From NCBI GenBank assembly GCA_035299085.1, contig DATGXG010000037.1, positions 1 to 34,849 of the forward strand: DNA of 34,849 bases. The letters are read 5' to 3'. This DNA is from Bacteroidales bacterium. GTDB lineage: Bacteria > Bacteroidota > Bacteroidia > Bacteroidales > UBA10428. Of the stretch, positions 1-8,201 are shown piece after piece (positions within the stretch are counted from its first letter, which is position 1; each line of letters opens with the position of its first letter). The notes beneath the pieces were generated by a model. It had not been told where the DNA came from, did not search any database, and saw nothing but the letters and a program-made list of their open reading frames with translations. The translations under genes and the position numbers were made by a program.

Positions 1-1152
1 AAGGTACGCGTTAACGAGTCCCTCCTGTATTTGTGTGCTTAAACCCGGGCTCAGCAGGTTAATCAGGGGAAAAGCTGCCCTGAAAGTATCCCAGAAACCA
101 TTATCCGTGAACATATAACCGGGAAGGATTTTACCGTTGTAAGGGCTGTAATGCATCACTTTCCCTTCTGCATCTATTTCATAAAACTTCCTTGGAAAGA
201 GCAAAGTACGATAAAGGCAGGAATAGAAAGTCCGCTGTTCTTCAGGTGTTCCGCCTGAGACCTGTATTTTGCCCAGCTCTCTGTTCCAGGCCTTTTTCGC
301 CTGGGTTTTTACTTCATCAAAATCGCGGCCCAGAACTTCTTTCAGGTTTATTTCTGCCTGTTCGGGACTAATAAAAGAAGAAGCTATGAAAGCAGTGAGC
401 TTTTCTCCTTTATTTGTTTTGAAATGCAAAAGGGCACCTACGTGGTTATCATTGAGTTCGGTGACACCCCGGACCAGTTTGCTGTTTTTCCATGCTAAGC
501 CTTCGGTGAAAGGTTTATTGAACACAATTACAAAATAGTTTTTGAAATTCTCAGGAACACCCCCACTGTTCTTTGTTGTATAACCGGTGATCTTATTTTC
601 TGCCGTATTAATCTTCACATACGAACCGTTATCAAAGGCATCAATCAATATCCATGCGCTGTCGGTTTTGGGAAATGTGAACCTGAAAACGGATGACCGT
701 TCTGAGGGTGCTAATTCGGTGAGTACATCGTAATCAGCCAGGTATACCTGGTAATAATAAGGATGCACAACCTCAGCCTTATGTGAAAACCAGGATGCCC
801 TTTCGTCTTCATCAATTTTTGGTTTGCCGGTTTCAGGAAGTATTGAAAACTGGCCATAATCATTGATCCAGGGACTCGGCTGGTGAGTCTGTTTAAATCC
901 CCTGATTTTATCAGCATCATAGGTATAAAGCCAGCCATCGCCCATCTTACCCGTTTGCGGGGCCCAGAAATTCATGCCGTAAGGCAGTGCAATCGCTGGA
1001 TAAGTATTGCCATTCGAAAGGCTAAATTTGGATTGTGTACCCATAAGGGGATTCACAAGATCAGCCGGGTCTGAGGATTTCGTTGATGAAATGTTCTGTC
1101 CTGCAGGTGCACAAGCCAACAGAATGAATAAAAGAAATATTAATAATCTCAT
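1..1152 (-). CDS. GH92 alpha-mannosidase, lipoprotein (N-terminal 384 residues, cut by window edge)
   Basis: Read on the minus strand from ATG at 1152, the frame stays open to base 1, so the C-terminal part lies outside the window. The N-terminus MRLLIFLLFILLAC is a lipoprotein signal with an LLAC lipobox. It is followed by the GH92 N-domain: DLVNPLMGT near residues 31-39, then NTYPAIALPYGMNFWAPQTG, GDGWLYTYDADKIRGF and HQPSPWINDYGQF, and later TFYSCLYRTLLFP and FTDNGFWDTFRAAFP. GH92 enzymes are calcium-dependent exo-mannosidases that trim alpha-mannosides of glycoproteins, usually at the cell surface or in the periplasm of Bacteroidota; full length is about 750 residues. The catalytic acid/base region is not visible. 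The gene follows the export operon by 65 bases in the same direction, but I see no functional link. Family call is firm; exact linkage specificity is not. Confidence 0.93.
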   Translation of the reverse strand, partial: MRLLIFLLFILLACAPAGQNISSTKSSDPADLVNPLMGTQSKFSLSNGNTYPAIALPYGMNFWAPQTGKMGDGWLYTYDADKIRGFKQTHQPSPWINDYGQFSILPETGKPKIDEDERASWFSHKAEVVHPYYYQVYLADYDVLTELAPSERSSVFRFTFPKTDSAWILIDAFDNGSYVKINTAENKITGYTTKNSGGVPENFKNYFVIVFNKPFTEGLAWKNSKLVRGVTELNDNHVGALLHFKTNKGEKLTAFIASSFISPEQAEINLKEVLGRDFDEVKTQAKKAWNRELGKIQVSGGTPEEQRTFYSCLYRTLLFPRKFYEIDAEGKVMHYSPYNGKILPGYMFTDNGFWDTFRAAFPLINLLSPGLSTQIQEGLVNAYL

Positions 1153-1217
1153 AGTTGAAAAATGAGATTAAATATAGGGAAATTATATATGGCGGCCTTG
1201 CATCCCCGGAAAATTAC

Positions 1218-2609
1218 CTAACGCACATCATAGCGGATAAAGATTATAAAAGATATGGCATATAATACAACCGTATAAATAACAAGTAAAAGCATGTACA
1301 CTGAACTGTTCAGAATTCTCTTCGGAACAGCAACTACTTTTTCTGTATAAACCGGTACCTCGTTTATGTTGATCTTTTGTTTCGAACTCGAATAATTTTC
1401 GTAGGGATTGAGCCAGTGCGGACTATTTTTATCGGCTGCATCAAAGGTTTTAAACCATGACAGAAACTGTTCCTGGTAAGCATGAAGATCCTCCCAGTTT
1501 TTTTCAAAACGCCTGAATCCACCATCCAAAACAGACTCATCAGCCATTTCAATCATAAATACCGGTGAAATGCAGGTGAGTTTACTGGTTAACTCATATT
1601 GCCTGAACTGCTCCTGGTACCATGCATCCCTTATTTTCTTCTCATCAAGCATAAACGCCATTTGCATAGCCGCCCTGATTTTATGAGCAGGTTCAAAAGG
1701 GTCGCCGCTGCTACGCCATTTGCCTTCTGGGAAACTCGCTTCTATAATTTTTCTTGAATTTATTGTGTTTTCTTCCACTATTTGCGAAGGCGTGATGGGA
1801 TCAATGAAATTGGACAATAATAAAGTCGTGTGGGGAATAATATACAGAAAAAATAGCCAAACCAGGAGTCCTATAAGTAATGAAGTATTTGGATTATAGC
1901 TTAATACAGAAACCAGAATGCCAAGAGCAGAGATACAGGCAATAAGCAGTACCGATAACCCTGCAAACAAGCCAATTTCACTTAACGTTGCTCCTGATAT
2001 AATTACTTGTCCTGATACGACAACGATTAATATGCTGAGGATAAATCCAAGAACAAGGAATAAACCGAGAGTAATCAATGCACCCAGAAATTTGCCTGTG
2101 AGAATTGTGCTTCGTGAAACCGAATTAGACATTCCAAGGGCGAGGGTTCGCATCTCTTTCTCACCTGAAATGGAATCATAAGTAAATATTATAGCCAGAA
2201 AAGAGAACAGAACCGTAATAATAAATTCCCAGTTCAGGTTTTTGGAAGGCAGAACAAACGGATTTTTACTGCCTTCGGCAATGCTGAACCCATAAACGTT
2301 GAAGGCAGTATAAATTATGGTATTCGGAATATTTTCTTCTTCTGAGGAGGCAATAAATGCAGAATTCCGGGGAGAAAAGGGAAATGCATTCATATTCATA
2401 GCGAAATTGGATGCATTGTCAGAAACGTTTTTCAAATTTTCATGCAATTTAGATATTCCCTGCTCGTAAATACTTTTTTGTTCCCTGTATTGTACAACAA
2501 ATGAAACGGATGAAATTGAAAAAAGTACTATGGTCAGAACGAAGGCAAAAATAAACTTCAGACTATATACGTTGGTCTGCAATTCTTTTATTATGATTGT
2601 TTTAAGCAT
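1218..2609 (-). CDS. ABC-2 type permease P1 (DUF3526-like), last gene of the TolC-NEW3-ABC operon
   Basis: A 463-residue membrane protein with one N-terminal transmembrane segment (about 17-40), a large extracytoplasmic region, a block of five or six hydrophobic helices (about 130-265), a second extracytoplasmic region and a final helix ending IRYDVR. The motif DSISGEKEMRTLALGMSN is the usual ABC-2 permease cytoplasmic segment that contacts the ATPase. It shares layout with three other permeases here, including SISxEKExGTL-type and CISPV motifs and the final F-x-RYDVR, but its SPL motif is degenerate (PFSPRNSAF). It starts 18 bases after P2 stops. Probably part of one exporter with the ATPase at 4376-5101. 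The substrate is unknown. Confidence 0.85.
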   Translation of the reverse strand: MLKTIIIKELQTNVYSLKFIFAFVLTIVLFSISSVSFVVQYREQKSIYEQGISKLHENLKNVSDNASNFAMNMNAFPFSPRNSAFIASSEEENIPNTIIYTAFNVYGFSIAEGSKNPFVLPSKNLNWEFIITVLFSFLAIIFTYDSISGEKEMRTLALGMSNSVSRSTILTGKFLGALITLGLFLVLGFILSILIVVVSGQVIISGATLSEIGLFAGLSVLLIACISALGILVSVLSYNPNTSLLIGLLVWLFFLYIIPHTTLLLSNFIDPITPSQIVEENTINSRKIIEASFPEGKWRSSGDPFEPAHKIRAAMQMAFMLDEKKIRDAWYQEQFRQYELTSKLTCISPVFMIEMADESVLDGGFRRFEKNWEDLHAYQEQFLSWFKTFDAADKNSPHWLNPYENYSSSKQKININEVPVYTEKVVAVPKRILNSSVYMLLLVIYTVVLYAISFIIFIRYDVR

Positions 2610-2627
2610 AAAAATATCGGTTTAAAA

Positions 2628-4178
2628 TTATCGAATATCATACCTGGTGAATGACCGGTATGTAACCCAAATAAACAGGAGGCAGATAACGATGATTCCG
2701 GTCAATAGCCAGAAGTGATCTGACAAACCGTTTATAATTCCTTTGTTCTGATAAACAAACCTGGGCAAACCGTTTATATCCACATAACCCAAAGTAGATA
2801 GATCAAAGGTGGAACCCGGTTTCGCTTTTTTTTGCCATTCCTCATACATCCGGCCGGCTTCTTCCCAATTAGCGGGAATTTCAGATTCCTTATGCGGTGT
2901 AAAGTAGTTAAATGAAGAATAGATGGCTTCTTTTTTATAGTAATCATAAAATTGCTGCCTATAGGTCCTGGCCTGATTCATGTAATCGACATGCGTTTCC
3001 ATATCGGATTTGCAAAGTGAAGCCGACAGATATTTCAGGATTTCGGCAGGAGAAATGCATGATAAATACTTTACAACATGCTGTTGCTTGTATAGCTCAT
3101 CGAGATATGCTTTTTGAAGCTGCCACTTTTTATCGGCATAATCCAATACAACCGGTGCAACCAGTTCATGACATCTTCTCTCAAGTTTCATATATTCCAT
3201 AGGAGTAAAGCACATCATAATCATGCCATAATTCCATCCGGAACATACATTACAGGAATGACCCTGTATTCCGGTTTCCTTCGCAGCCTGCTCCTGCAGT
3301 TCACCATATTTCTTCCAGAATTCAGAGTCAATATCGCTCATATTCAACTTTACGACACTGTAATTCTCAGTTTTTGAAAGACTTTTACCCAAATAATTCA
3401 TGCTGTTAGGCCAGAGAAAAACAAGGATGCACCAGATGAAAAGATTGATCAGCAGACTTGAAGATGAGGTTTTGGCCTTACTTGATATATAACTGCCCAG
3501 GAAAATGAAAAAGGTGAGATAGATCAAACTGAAGATGAACAAAACAATTATCCGTAAATAATCATTTGCCGACAGATCAATATTGGGATTGATCCACAGT
3601 ATTAAAAATACAAGCAAATAACAGATCAACAGCAAGGGTACAAAAGTTATAAGAATGCCCAGGACTTTCCCCATAAAGAAATCAAACCGTTTAACCGGAT
3701 GACTTAATAGTAATTTCAATGTCCCGGTTTCTTTTTCCCGTGAAAATATATCATAGGACAGGAAAACACCGACCAATGAAAGGATTATAGCCAGAATATT
3801 TATAAAATCGAGACTGAGAAAACGGTTCAGAAACCGGTTCTCATACATGGTAGTGATTCCATCGGCAAAAGTAGGCGCCATGTCGTTCGATAATGAAATT
3901 TTGCTTCCTACCTGTTCGGAAATTCCTTTGCTGAAAATGGAGAGAGGACTGGGAGGAATTACTACACTGGGAATAATTTGACCATATACCTGTGCTTTTG
4001 AGAATACCTCGTCGGCTGTTTTCACATCCCTGTGGTATTGCTCCATACGCGTTTTATATACCCTTGAACCGGTATATACAGTATAGGGAACCAGAAACAG
4101 GCAGAGCAGGAACCCTATAACAAAGCGGGCTGAGGTGAAATTGTCAAGGAAATCTTTTTTTGCAATATGCCAGATCAT
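2628..4178 (-). CDS. ABC-2 type permease P2 with a CxxC-containing external loop
   Basis: A 516-residue paralogue of the other three permeases. It has an N-terminal helix (about 18-38), the shared VIPPSPLSIFSKG motif near residue 75-87, the cytoplasmic segment DIFSREKETGTLKLLLSHPV, about five helices to residue 270, a long second extracytoplasmic region and a C-terminal helix ending FTRYDIR. Unlike its paralogues, the second outer region carries HSCNVCSGW and further cysteines (CFTPMEYM, RRCHEL, SLCKS), which could bind metal or form disulfides; this is inference. The gene is first after a 197-base gap filled with 7-bp repeats following the ATPase, and pairs with P1, 18 bases downstream. Confidence 0.85.
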   Translation of the reverse strand: MIWHIAKKDFLDNFTSARFVIGFLLCLFLVPYTVYTGSRVYKTRMEQYHRDVKTADEVFSKAQVYGQIIPSVVIPPSPLSIFSKGISEQVGSKISLSNDMAPTFADGITTMYENRFLNRFLSLDFINILAIILSLVGVFLSYDIFSREKETGTLKLLLSHPVKRFDFFMGKVLGILITFVPLLLICYLLVFLILWINPNIDLSANDYLRIIVLFIFSLIYLTFFIFLGSYISSKAKTSSSSLLINLFIWCILVFLWPNSMNYLGKSLSKTENYSVVKLNMSDIDSEFWKKYGELQEQAAKETGIQGHSCNVCSGWNYGMIMMCFTPMEYMKLERRCHELVAPVVLDYADKKWQLQKAYLDELYKQQHVVKYLSCISPAEILKYLSASLCKSDMETHVDYMNQARTYRQQFYDYYKKEAIYSSFNYFTPHKESEIPANWEEAGRMYEEWQKKAKPGSTFDLSTLGYVDINGLPRFVYQNKGIINGLSDHFWLLTGIIVICLLFIWVTYRSFTRYDIR

Positions 4179-4212
4179 GGTAATGATTTTATATGTTCAT
4201 AATAAATTATGT

Positions 4213-4268
4213 ATTCGGTATTCGGTATTCGGTATTCGGTGTTCGGTGTTCGGTGTTCAGTGTTCAGT
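4213..4268. repeat. 7-bp tandem repeat array, ATTCGGT/GTTCGGT/GTTCAGT
   Basis: Eight head-to-tail 7-mers: four ATTCGGT, two GTTCGGT and two GTTCAGT, with variants grouped by type along the array, as expected for growth by slippage. The array lies between the ATPase and permease P2 of one operon, so it should be transcribed. Its plus-strand reading frame gives a repetitive YSVFGVR-like peptide that is not a gene. Confidence 0.95.
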
Positions 4269-4296
4269 GTTTATCGATAACCTATTACCAGTCAAC

Positions 4297-4380
4297 GATT
4301 ACAGGTTACCGATTACTGATTACCGATTACTGATTACCGATTACTGATTACCGATTACCGATTACCGATTACTGATTACC
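4297..4380. repeat. 7-bp tandem repeat array, GATTACC/GATTACT, overlapping the ATPase stop codon
   Basis: Twelve 7-mers (two degenerate at the left: GATTACA, GGTTACC) run without interruption to 4380. On the minus strand the last unit contains the TAA stop of the ATPase gene (4376-4378) and part of the preceding Arg codon, so the array begins inside the coding sequence. Its unit differs from the neighbouring 4213-4268 array, but the unit length is the same. Confidence 0.95.
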
Positions 4381-5101
4381 GGTTTTCTATCACCATTTCC
4401 TGCATATAATCCATATAGATCTTTTCAAGATCATCCTCAAGAAATTCCTTCCGGTTTCTTACCATCACCAGACGGCCTTCTTTCATGATTCCCACACGGT
4501 CGGCAATGCTTTTTGCCCTGAAAATATCATGGGTGCACATAAGGATTGACTTGCCCTGCCGTTTCAGATTGACGAGAATTTGCATGAGTTCTGCGGCTGC
4601 TTTTGGATCAAGACCCGCAGTGGGTTCATCGAGCAGAATATTGGGAGCATCCTTAATAATGGCGATTGTGAGTCCTACCTTCTGCCGCATTCCTTTTGAG
4701 AAAGTTCTTACTTTCTTTTCAAAAGCTTCTTCCTGAAGTCCTACTTCCCGCATCCGCATATAGTAATCTTCACGGGTAAGGTTATCTTTTCCACCGAGTT
4801 TGGCAAAGAAGTCCAGGTTCTGCCTGGCCGTGAAATTGCCATAGAGCATAACGTTTTCACTTACATACGAGACAAACTTCTTGGATTCAAGCGGGTCTTT
4901 GGTCACGTCGATTCCGTTTATAAGTGCTTTACCGCTTGTGGGTTCAATAAAATTGAGAAACAAATTGATGGTAGTTGTTTTTCCGGCACCGTTAGCACCG
5001 AGAAGGAAAAATATTTCGCCCTCTTTTATCTCGAGGTTCAGCGCGTCGAGCGCCAGTTGTTGATCCTCGTAACGCTTTGTTAAATCAATGGCTTGCAGCA
5101 T
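4376..5101 (-). CDS. ABC transporter ATPase (ABC-2 exporter type, CcmA-like)
   Basis: A 241-residue stand-alone nucleotide-binding subunit that should power the four ABC-2 permeases around it. Visible motifs are Walker A GANGAGKTT (35-43), signature FSKGMRQKVGL (134-144), Walker B NILLDEP with TAGLD (154-165) and the switch histidine in CTHD (H191). ATG at 5101 fits the family start MLQAIDLTKRY. It lies between two permease pairs, 34 bases after P3 stops. The stop codon lies inside a 7-bp repeat array, so the last residues (about NR) may be recent replacements. It is the only ATPase for four permeases. Function as an exporter ATPase is firm; substrate is unknown. Confidence 0.95.
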   Translation of the reverse strand: MLQAIDLTKRYEDQQLALDALNLEIKEGEIFFLLGANGAGKTTTINLFLNFIEPTSGKALINGIDVTKDPLESKKFVSYVSENVMLYGNFTARQNLDFFAKLGGKDNLTREDYYMRMREVGLQEEAFEKKVRTFSKGMRQKVGLTIAIIKDAPNILLDEPTAGLDPKAAAELMQILVNLKRQGKSILMCTHDIFRAKSIADRVGIMKEGRLVMVRNRKEFLEDDLEKIYMDYMQEMVIENR

Positions 5102-5135
5102 GTTAATATGTATATGAAGTTCATAAATGATTTCG

Positions 5136-6602
5136 TTATTTCACATCGAATCTCAAAAAACTCACTAAAGCCCCGGTAAAAAAGAATATCGTATACCATA
5201 TGAGTAGAATAATATCGGGCCAGATTTTTTGAATGATCATGGTAAAAGGGACGGGATTATACTCGGTCATTACTGGGACTGAAGTATGTTGAGTAGGCCA
5301 CTTGCCTGATTTAGCTTCGGTTCCGAAGGTAGTCAAACCTTCGTATACATATTTTTTATACACATACAAACTATAAATGACCTGGTTAATCCTGAACTGA
5401 AACTTGTTTGCTGCTTCCTGCCGGTTTGTATACTCAAGTATCCCTGTATTGCTTAATTCAGTAACTAAAAAAGTGTAGCTGCTTACTGGTGATATTCGCG
5501 AAAGATTTGATGCTATTGCCATCTGATGGAACTTTGATTGATTGTAGTCCCTTTCAAGGTTCCCAAGTTCCAGACTCAGTTTTGTCTTGTACTTATTATC
5601 AACAGGACCAATTAGCTGAGTGTAATTAGTTTTCTTTTCAGCAATTTCATAAAAATTCGGAAAGCCATTTTCCCAATTAATTTCAATATTATTCTCTTTA
5701 ATTAATTGTTTAAATAGGTTACCTCGTTCTTTATCATGCTCATCTTCGATATTCTGTTTAAGCAATTGGTAATCTTTTCGAAAGGCATCATCCGTTTTAA
5801 CAGGGCTGATTAGTTGAGCAACCATGGGGCATAGACGTGGAATTCCCAAAGAAAAAAATATCCAGATGAACAGCAAAATGACAATTGAAGTAATAGTATT
5901 ATTGGAAATCACTGAAGCCCAAATCCCCAAATTGAAGAACATAAACAAAAAAAGCAGTGTAAAGAACATAATAAAGAGCAGGTCTGGTAACCAGGGTAAA
6001 ATGAGAAAATTAACTCCTGCCACCCACTGCACTATCAACAGTCCTATAATTACAGACATAATAAAGGGTGCCAGAAACACAAAGTAGTTGCCTAAGATTT
6101 TGGCAAGGATTAATTTCCATCGGGGTAACTGATTTGATAATAAAAGTTTTAATGTTCCCTGTTCACATTCTGATGATACAGCACCAAAAGTAAAAATGAG
6201 TGCCAATAATGACAGAAAGTTTGTAACAATAAATACAAAATCAATTCGCCCAAATAAAACACTTTGCAAATTACTATCCTGTAGTTTTTTTTCAGTTCGT
6301 GCAAATCCATCTAAAGAAGTAATGACCTTTGAAGGAAGATGATCCCGGAAACCTGAAGAAAGTATACTTAATGGGGAGGGAGGGAAAAAGCCCTCTATCT
6401 CGGTACTTCCATTGATTTTACCTTGAGTTTGGATTATGAATTTCTCCTGTTCGCCTTTATATTCCTCCAACCTTGACAGATAATCTTTTGAAGCAATATA
6501 TAGCCCAAAAGGAATCAATAACAAGCAAAGTGCCGATACCAGCCAGAACCTGAAGTTAAGGATGGATTCATGGATTTCTTTAAGAAGAAGGGTTTTAAAC
6601 AT
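5136..6602 (-). CDS. ABC-2 type permease P3
   Basis: A 488-residue permease closely resembling P4 just upstream. It has an N-terminal helix (about 18-38), GFFPPSPLSILSSGF near residue 71-85, cytoplasmic segment VSSECEQGTLKLLLSNQLPR, about five helices between 125 and 275, a long outer region with LSRISPVSSYTFLVTELSNTG, and a final helix ending FLRFDVK. P3 and P4 share RISPVSxYTxLVTxLxNTGIxE, which P1 and P2 keep only in part, so P3/P4 look like the most recent duplicates. It starts 46 bases after P4 and ends 34 bases before the ATPase gene. Probably half of a heteromeric membrane channel; stoichiometry is unknown. Confidence 0.87.
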   Translation of the reverse strand: MFKTLLLKEIHESILNFRFWLVSALCLLLIPFGLYIASKDYLSRLEEYKGEQEKFIIQTQGKINGSTEIEGFFPPSPLSILSSGFRDHLPSKVITSLDGFARTEKKLQDSNLQSVLFGRIDFVFIVTNFLSLLALIFTFGAVSSECEQGTLKLLLSNQLPRWKLILAKILGNYFVFLAPFIMSVIIGLLIVQWVAGVNFLILPWLPDLLFIMFFTLLFLFMFFNLGIWASVISNNTITSIVILLFIWIFFSLGIPRLCPMVAQLISPVKTDDAFRKDYQLLKQNIEDEHDKERGNLFKQLIKENNIEINWENGFPNFYEIAEKKTNYTQLIGPVDNKYKTKLSLELGNLERDYNQSKFHQMAIASNLSRISPVSSYTFLVTELSNTGILEYTNRQEAANKFQFRINQVIYSLYVYKKYVYEGLTTFGTEAKSGKWPTQHTSVPVMTEYNPVPFTMIIQKIWPDIILLIWYTIFFFTGALVSFLRFDVK

Positions 6603-6648
6603 ATTGCCTGGTGATAATTATAGTCGCATTTAGGAAAATTTTATTGAA

Positions 6649-8109
6649 TTATCGTACATCATAGCGGATAAATGAAAATACACTGAGGGCAAAGAATAAA
6701 ATAGTATAAAATAGGATGATTACAATATCAATCCAATTAGCTGAAAGACAGGATAAAAATGTTGGATAGATGTATTCATTTAATGTCGGAACTTTCACTT
6801 TCGACATATCGATTGCACCATTACCGGTATAATATCCATGTTCAAAATGATATTGCCTGTAGTTACGACATACTTCTTTATAATAGTCATTTTGTGAACT
6901 GATAACAAACTGCCTGGCATTAGATTCAAGATTTGAAATTTCTCCAATTCCTGTGTTGGTCAGGTCCGTTACCAGGTAAGTATAACAGCTCACCGGGCTA
7001 AGTCTTGAAATACTTTTAGAGATGTTAACCTGTGTTAATTTCTTGTCTTCATATTCTTTAACAATGGTTCCTATCTCTCTTTTCTGACGATCATACAAAT
7101 GCTGATTTATACCCTCCAGTTTTTGATTATACTCATCAAAGGCAGACTTAATGTTCGGATCGTCACTGTATGGACTTGCATTGTATTCATTTATTCCACG
7201 ATCAAGTAAAATATCGTGCATTAGTTTTTTACATGAATTATTATATTCTGCATTAATTTCGTCACCTTTTAAACTAATTCGTTTGTCGACAACAGATGGC
7301 GATTCGATGGGATAAATCATTTGGGCAATCATTGGACTTACTTTAGGAATTATTATTGTTATAAATACCCAAAATAATAAGGATGATGTAATTGCTTCGC
7401 CGGAGTTTTTAGATTTAATGGAAAGGAATATGCCAAGATTAAAGAGAATAAAAAGGAAGAATGAGGTAATCAGGACTATCAATAATAAAGATTGTATGTA
7501 TTTATTTGAAAGAATGGGAATAGATGTAGTCATTAATAGGATTACTATGCCTATTAAAATCCCAAGACAAAATGAAATGAAAAATACAATATAATTACCT
7601 GCAATTTTTGACAGTATAATTTTCCATCTCGGTACCGGATTGGATATGATCAATTTAAGCGTTCCTGATTCTTTCTCTCCAATAATTGAGTTAAAGACAA
7701 AGACCAGTACCAGCAATGATAATAATACAGTTGAAATGTTCAGAAAGTCGATTTTACCAAAAAGTGAGCCAACAGGATTAACTATTCTATAATCCTTGAT
7801 TAGTTCTTTAGTTTGATTATTATAAGCCATGATTTTATCAGGAAAACTCTCAGATAATCCTTCTGAAATAATCTTCAGAGGTGAAGGCGGGATATATCCT
7901 TCAGCTATAAAATTAGCATCACTTTTACCGGAGGAACGTGCCTCATATATATGCTTTGCCTCGGTATAAGCCTCCTTTTCCCTTTCATATTGCTTTGAGG
8001 AAATAAAGAGACTAAAAGGAATAATTACTATACATAATATCAATACAAATATTGACCTGCTATTTGTGGTGATCTCAATTAATTCTTTTAATATCAGATT
8101 TCTCAACAT
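6649..8109 (-). CDS. ABC-2 type permease P4
   Basis: A 486-residue permease, first of the four in transcription order. It has an N-terminal helix (about 17-37), GYIPPSPLKIISEGLSESF near residue 71-89, cytoplasmic segment SIIGEKESGTLKLIISNPVPR, about five helices between 125 and 275, outer region with SRLSPVSCYTYLVTDLTNTG and C-terminal helix ending FIRYDVR. ATG at 8109 matches the MLRNLILKEL start shared by the paralogues. It follows the NEW3-domain gene after a 92-base gap that holds an 8-bp repeat array. Family membership is clear; its cargo is not. Confidence 0.87.
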   Translation of the reverse strand: MLRNLILKELIEITTNSRSIFVLILCIVIIPFSLFISSKQYEREKEAYTEAKHIYEARSSGKSDANFIAEGYIPPSPLKIISEGLSESFPDKIMAYNNQTKELIKDYRIVNPVGSLFGKIDFLNISTVLLSLLVLVFVFNSIIGEKESGTLKLIISNPVPRWKIILSKIAGNYIVFFISFCLGILIGIVILLMTTSIPILSNKYIQSLLLIVLITSFFLFILFNLGIFLSIKSKNSGEAITSSLLFWVFITIIIPKVSPMIAQMIYPIESPSVVDKRISLKGDEINAEYNNSCKKLMHDILLDRGINEYNASPYSDDPNIKSAFDEYNQKLEGINQHLYDRQKREIGTIVKEYEDKKLTQVNISKSISRLSPVSCYTYLVTDLTNTGIGEISNLESNARQFVISSQNDYYKEVCRNYRQYHFEHGYYTGNGAIDMSKVKVPTLNEYIYPTFLSCLSANWIDIVIILFYTILFFALSVFSFIRYDVR

Positions 8110-8160
8110 GATAGTATTATAATCTTAATAGTTCTTTCGAATGTTCTTCAACCTTCTCTC

Positions 8161-8193
8161 ATCAGCACATCAGCACATCAGCACATCAGCACA
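8161..8193. repeat. 8-bp tandem repeat array, ATCAGCAC x4
   Basis: Four perfect ATCAGCAC units, ending 8 bases from the stop codon of the NEW3-domain gene. The unit is nearly the complement of the array at 15953-16056 (ATTAGCAC when read on the minus strand), so two distant junctions share a unit family. Confidence 0.9.
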
Positions 8194-8201
8194 TTTCTTA
8201 C

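Noticed and set aside
4135..4347. Plus-strand 70-residue frame rich in YSVFG/DYRLPI
   Set aside because: It is a translation of the 7-bp tandem arrays and the start of permease P2 in reverse; no domain, no start signal.
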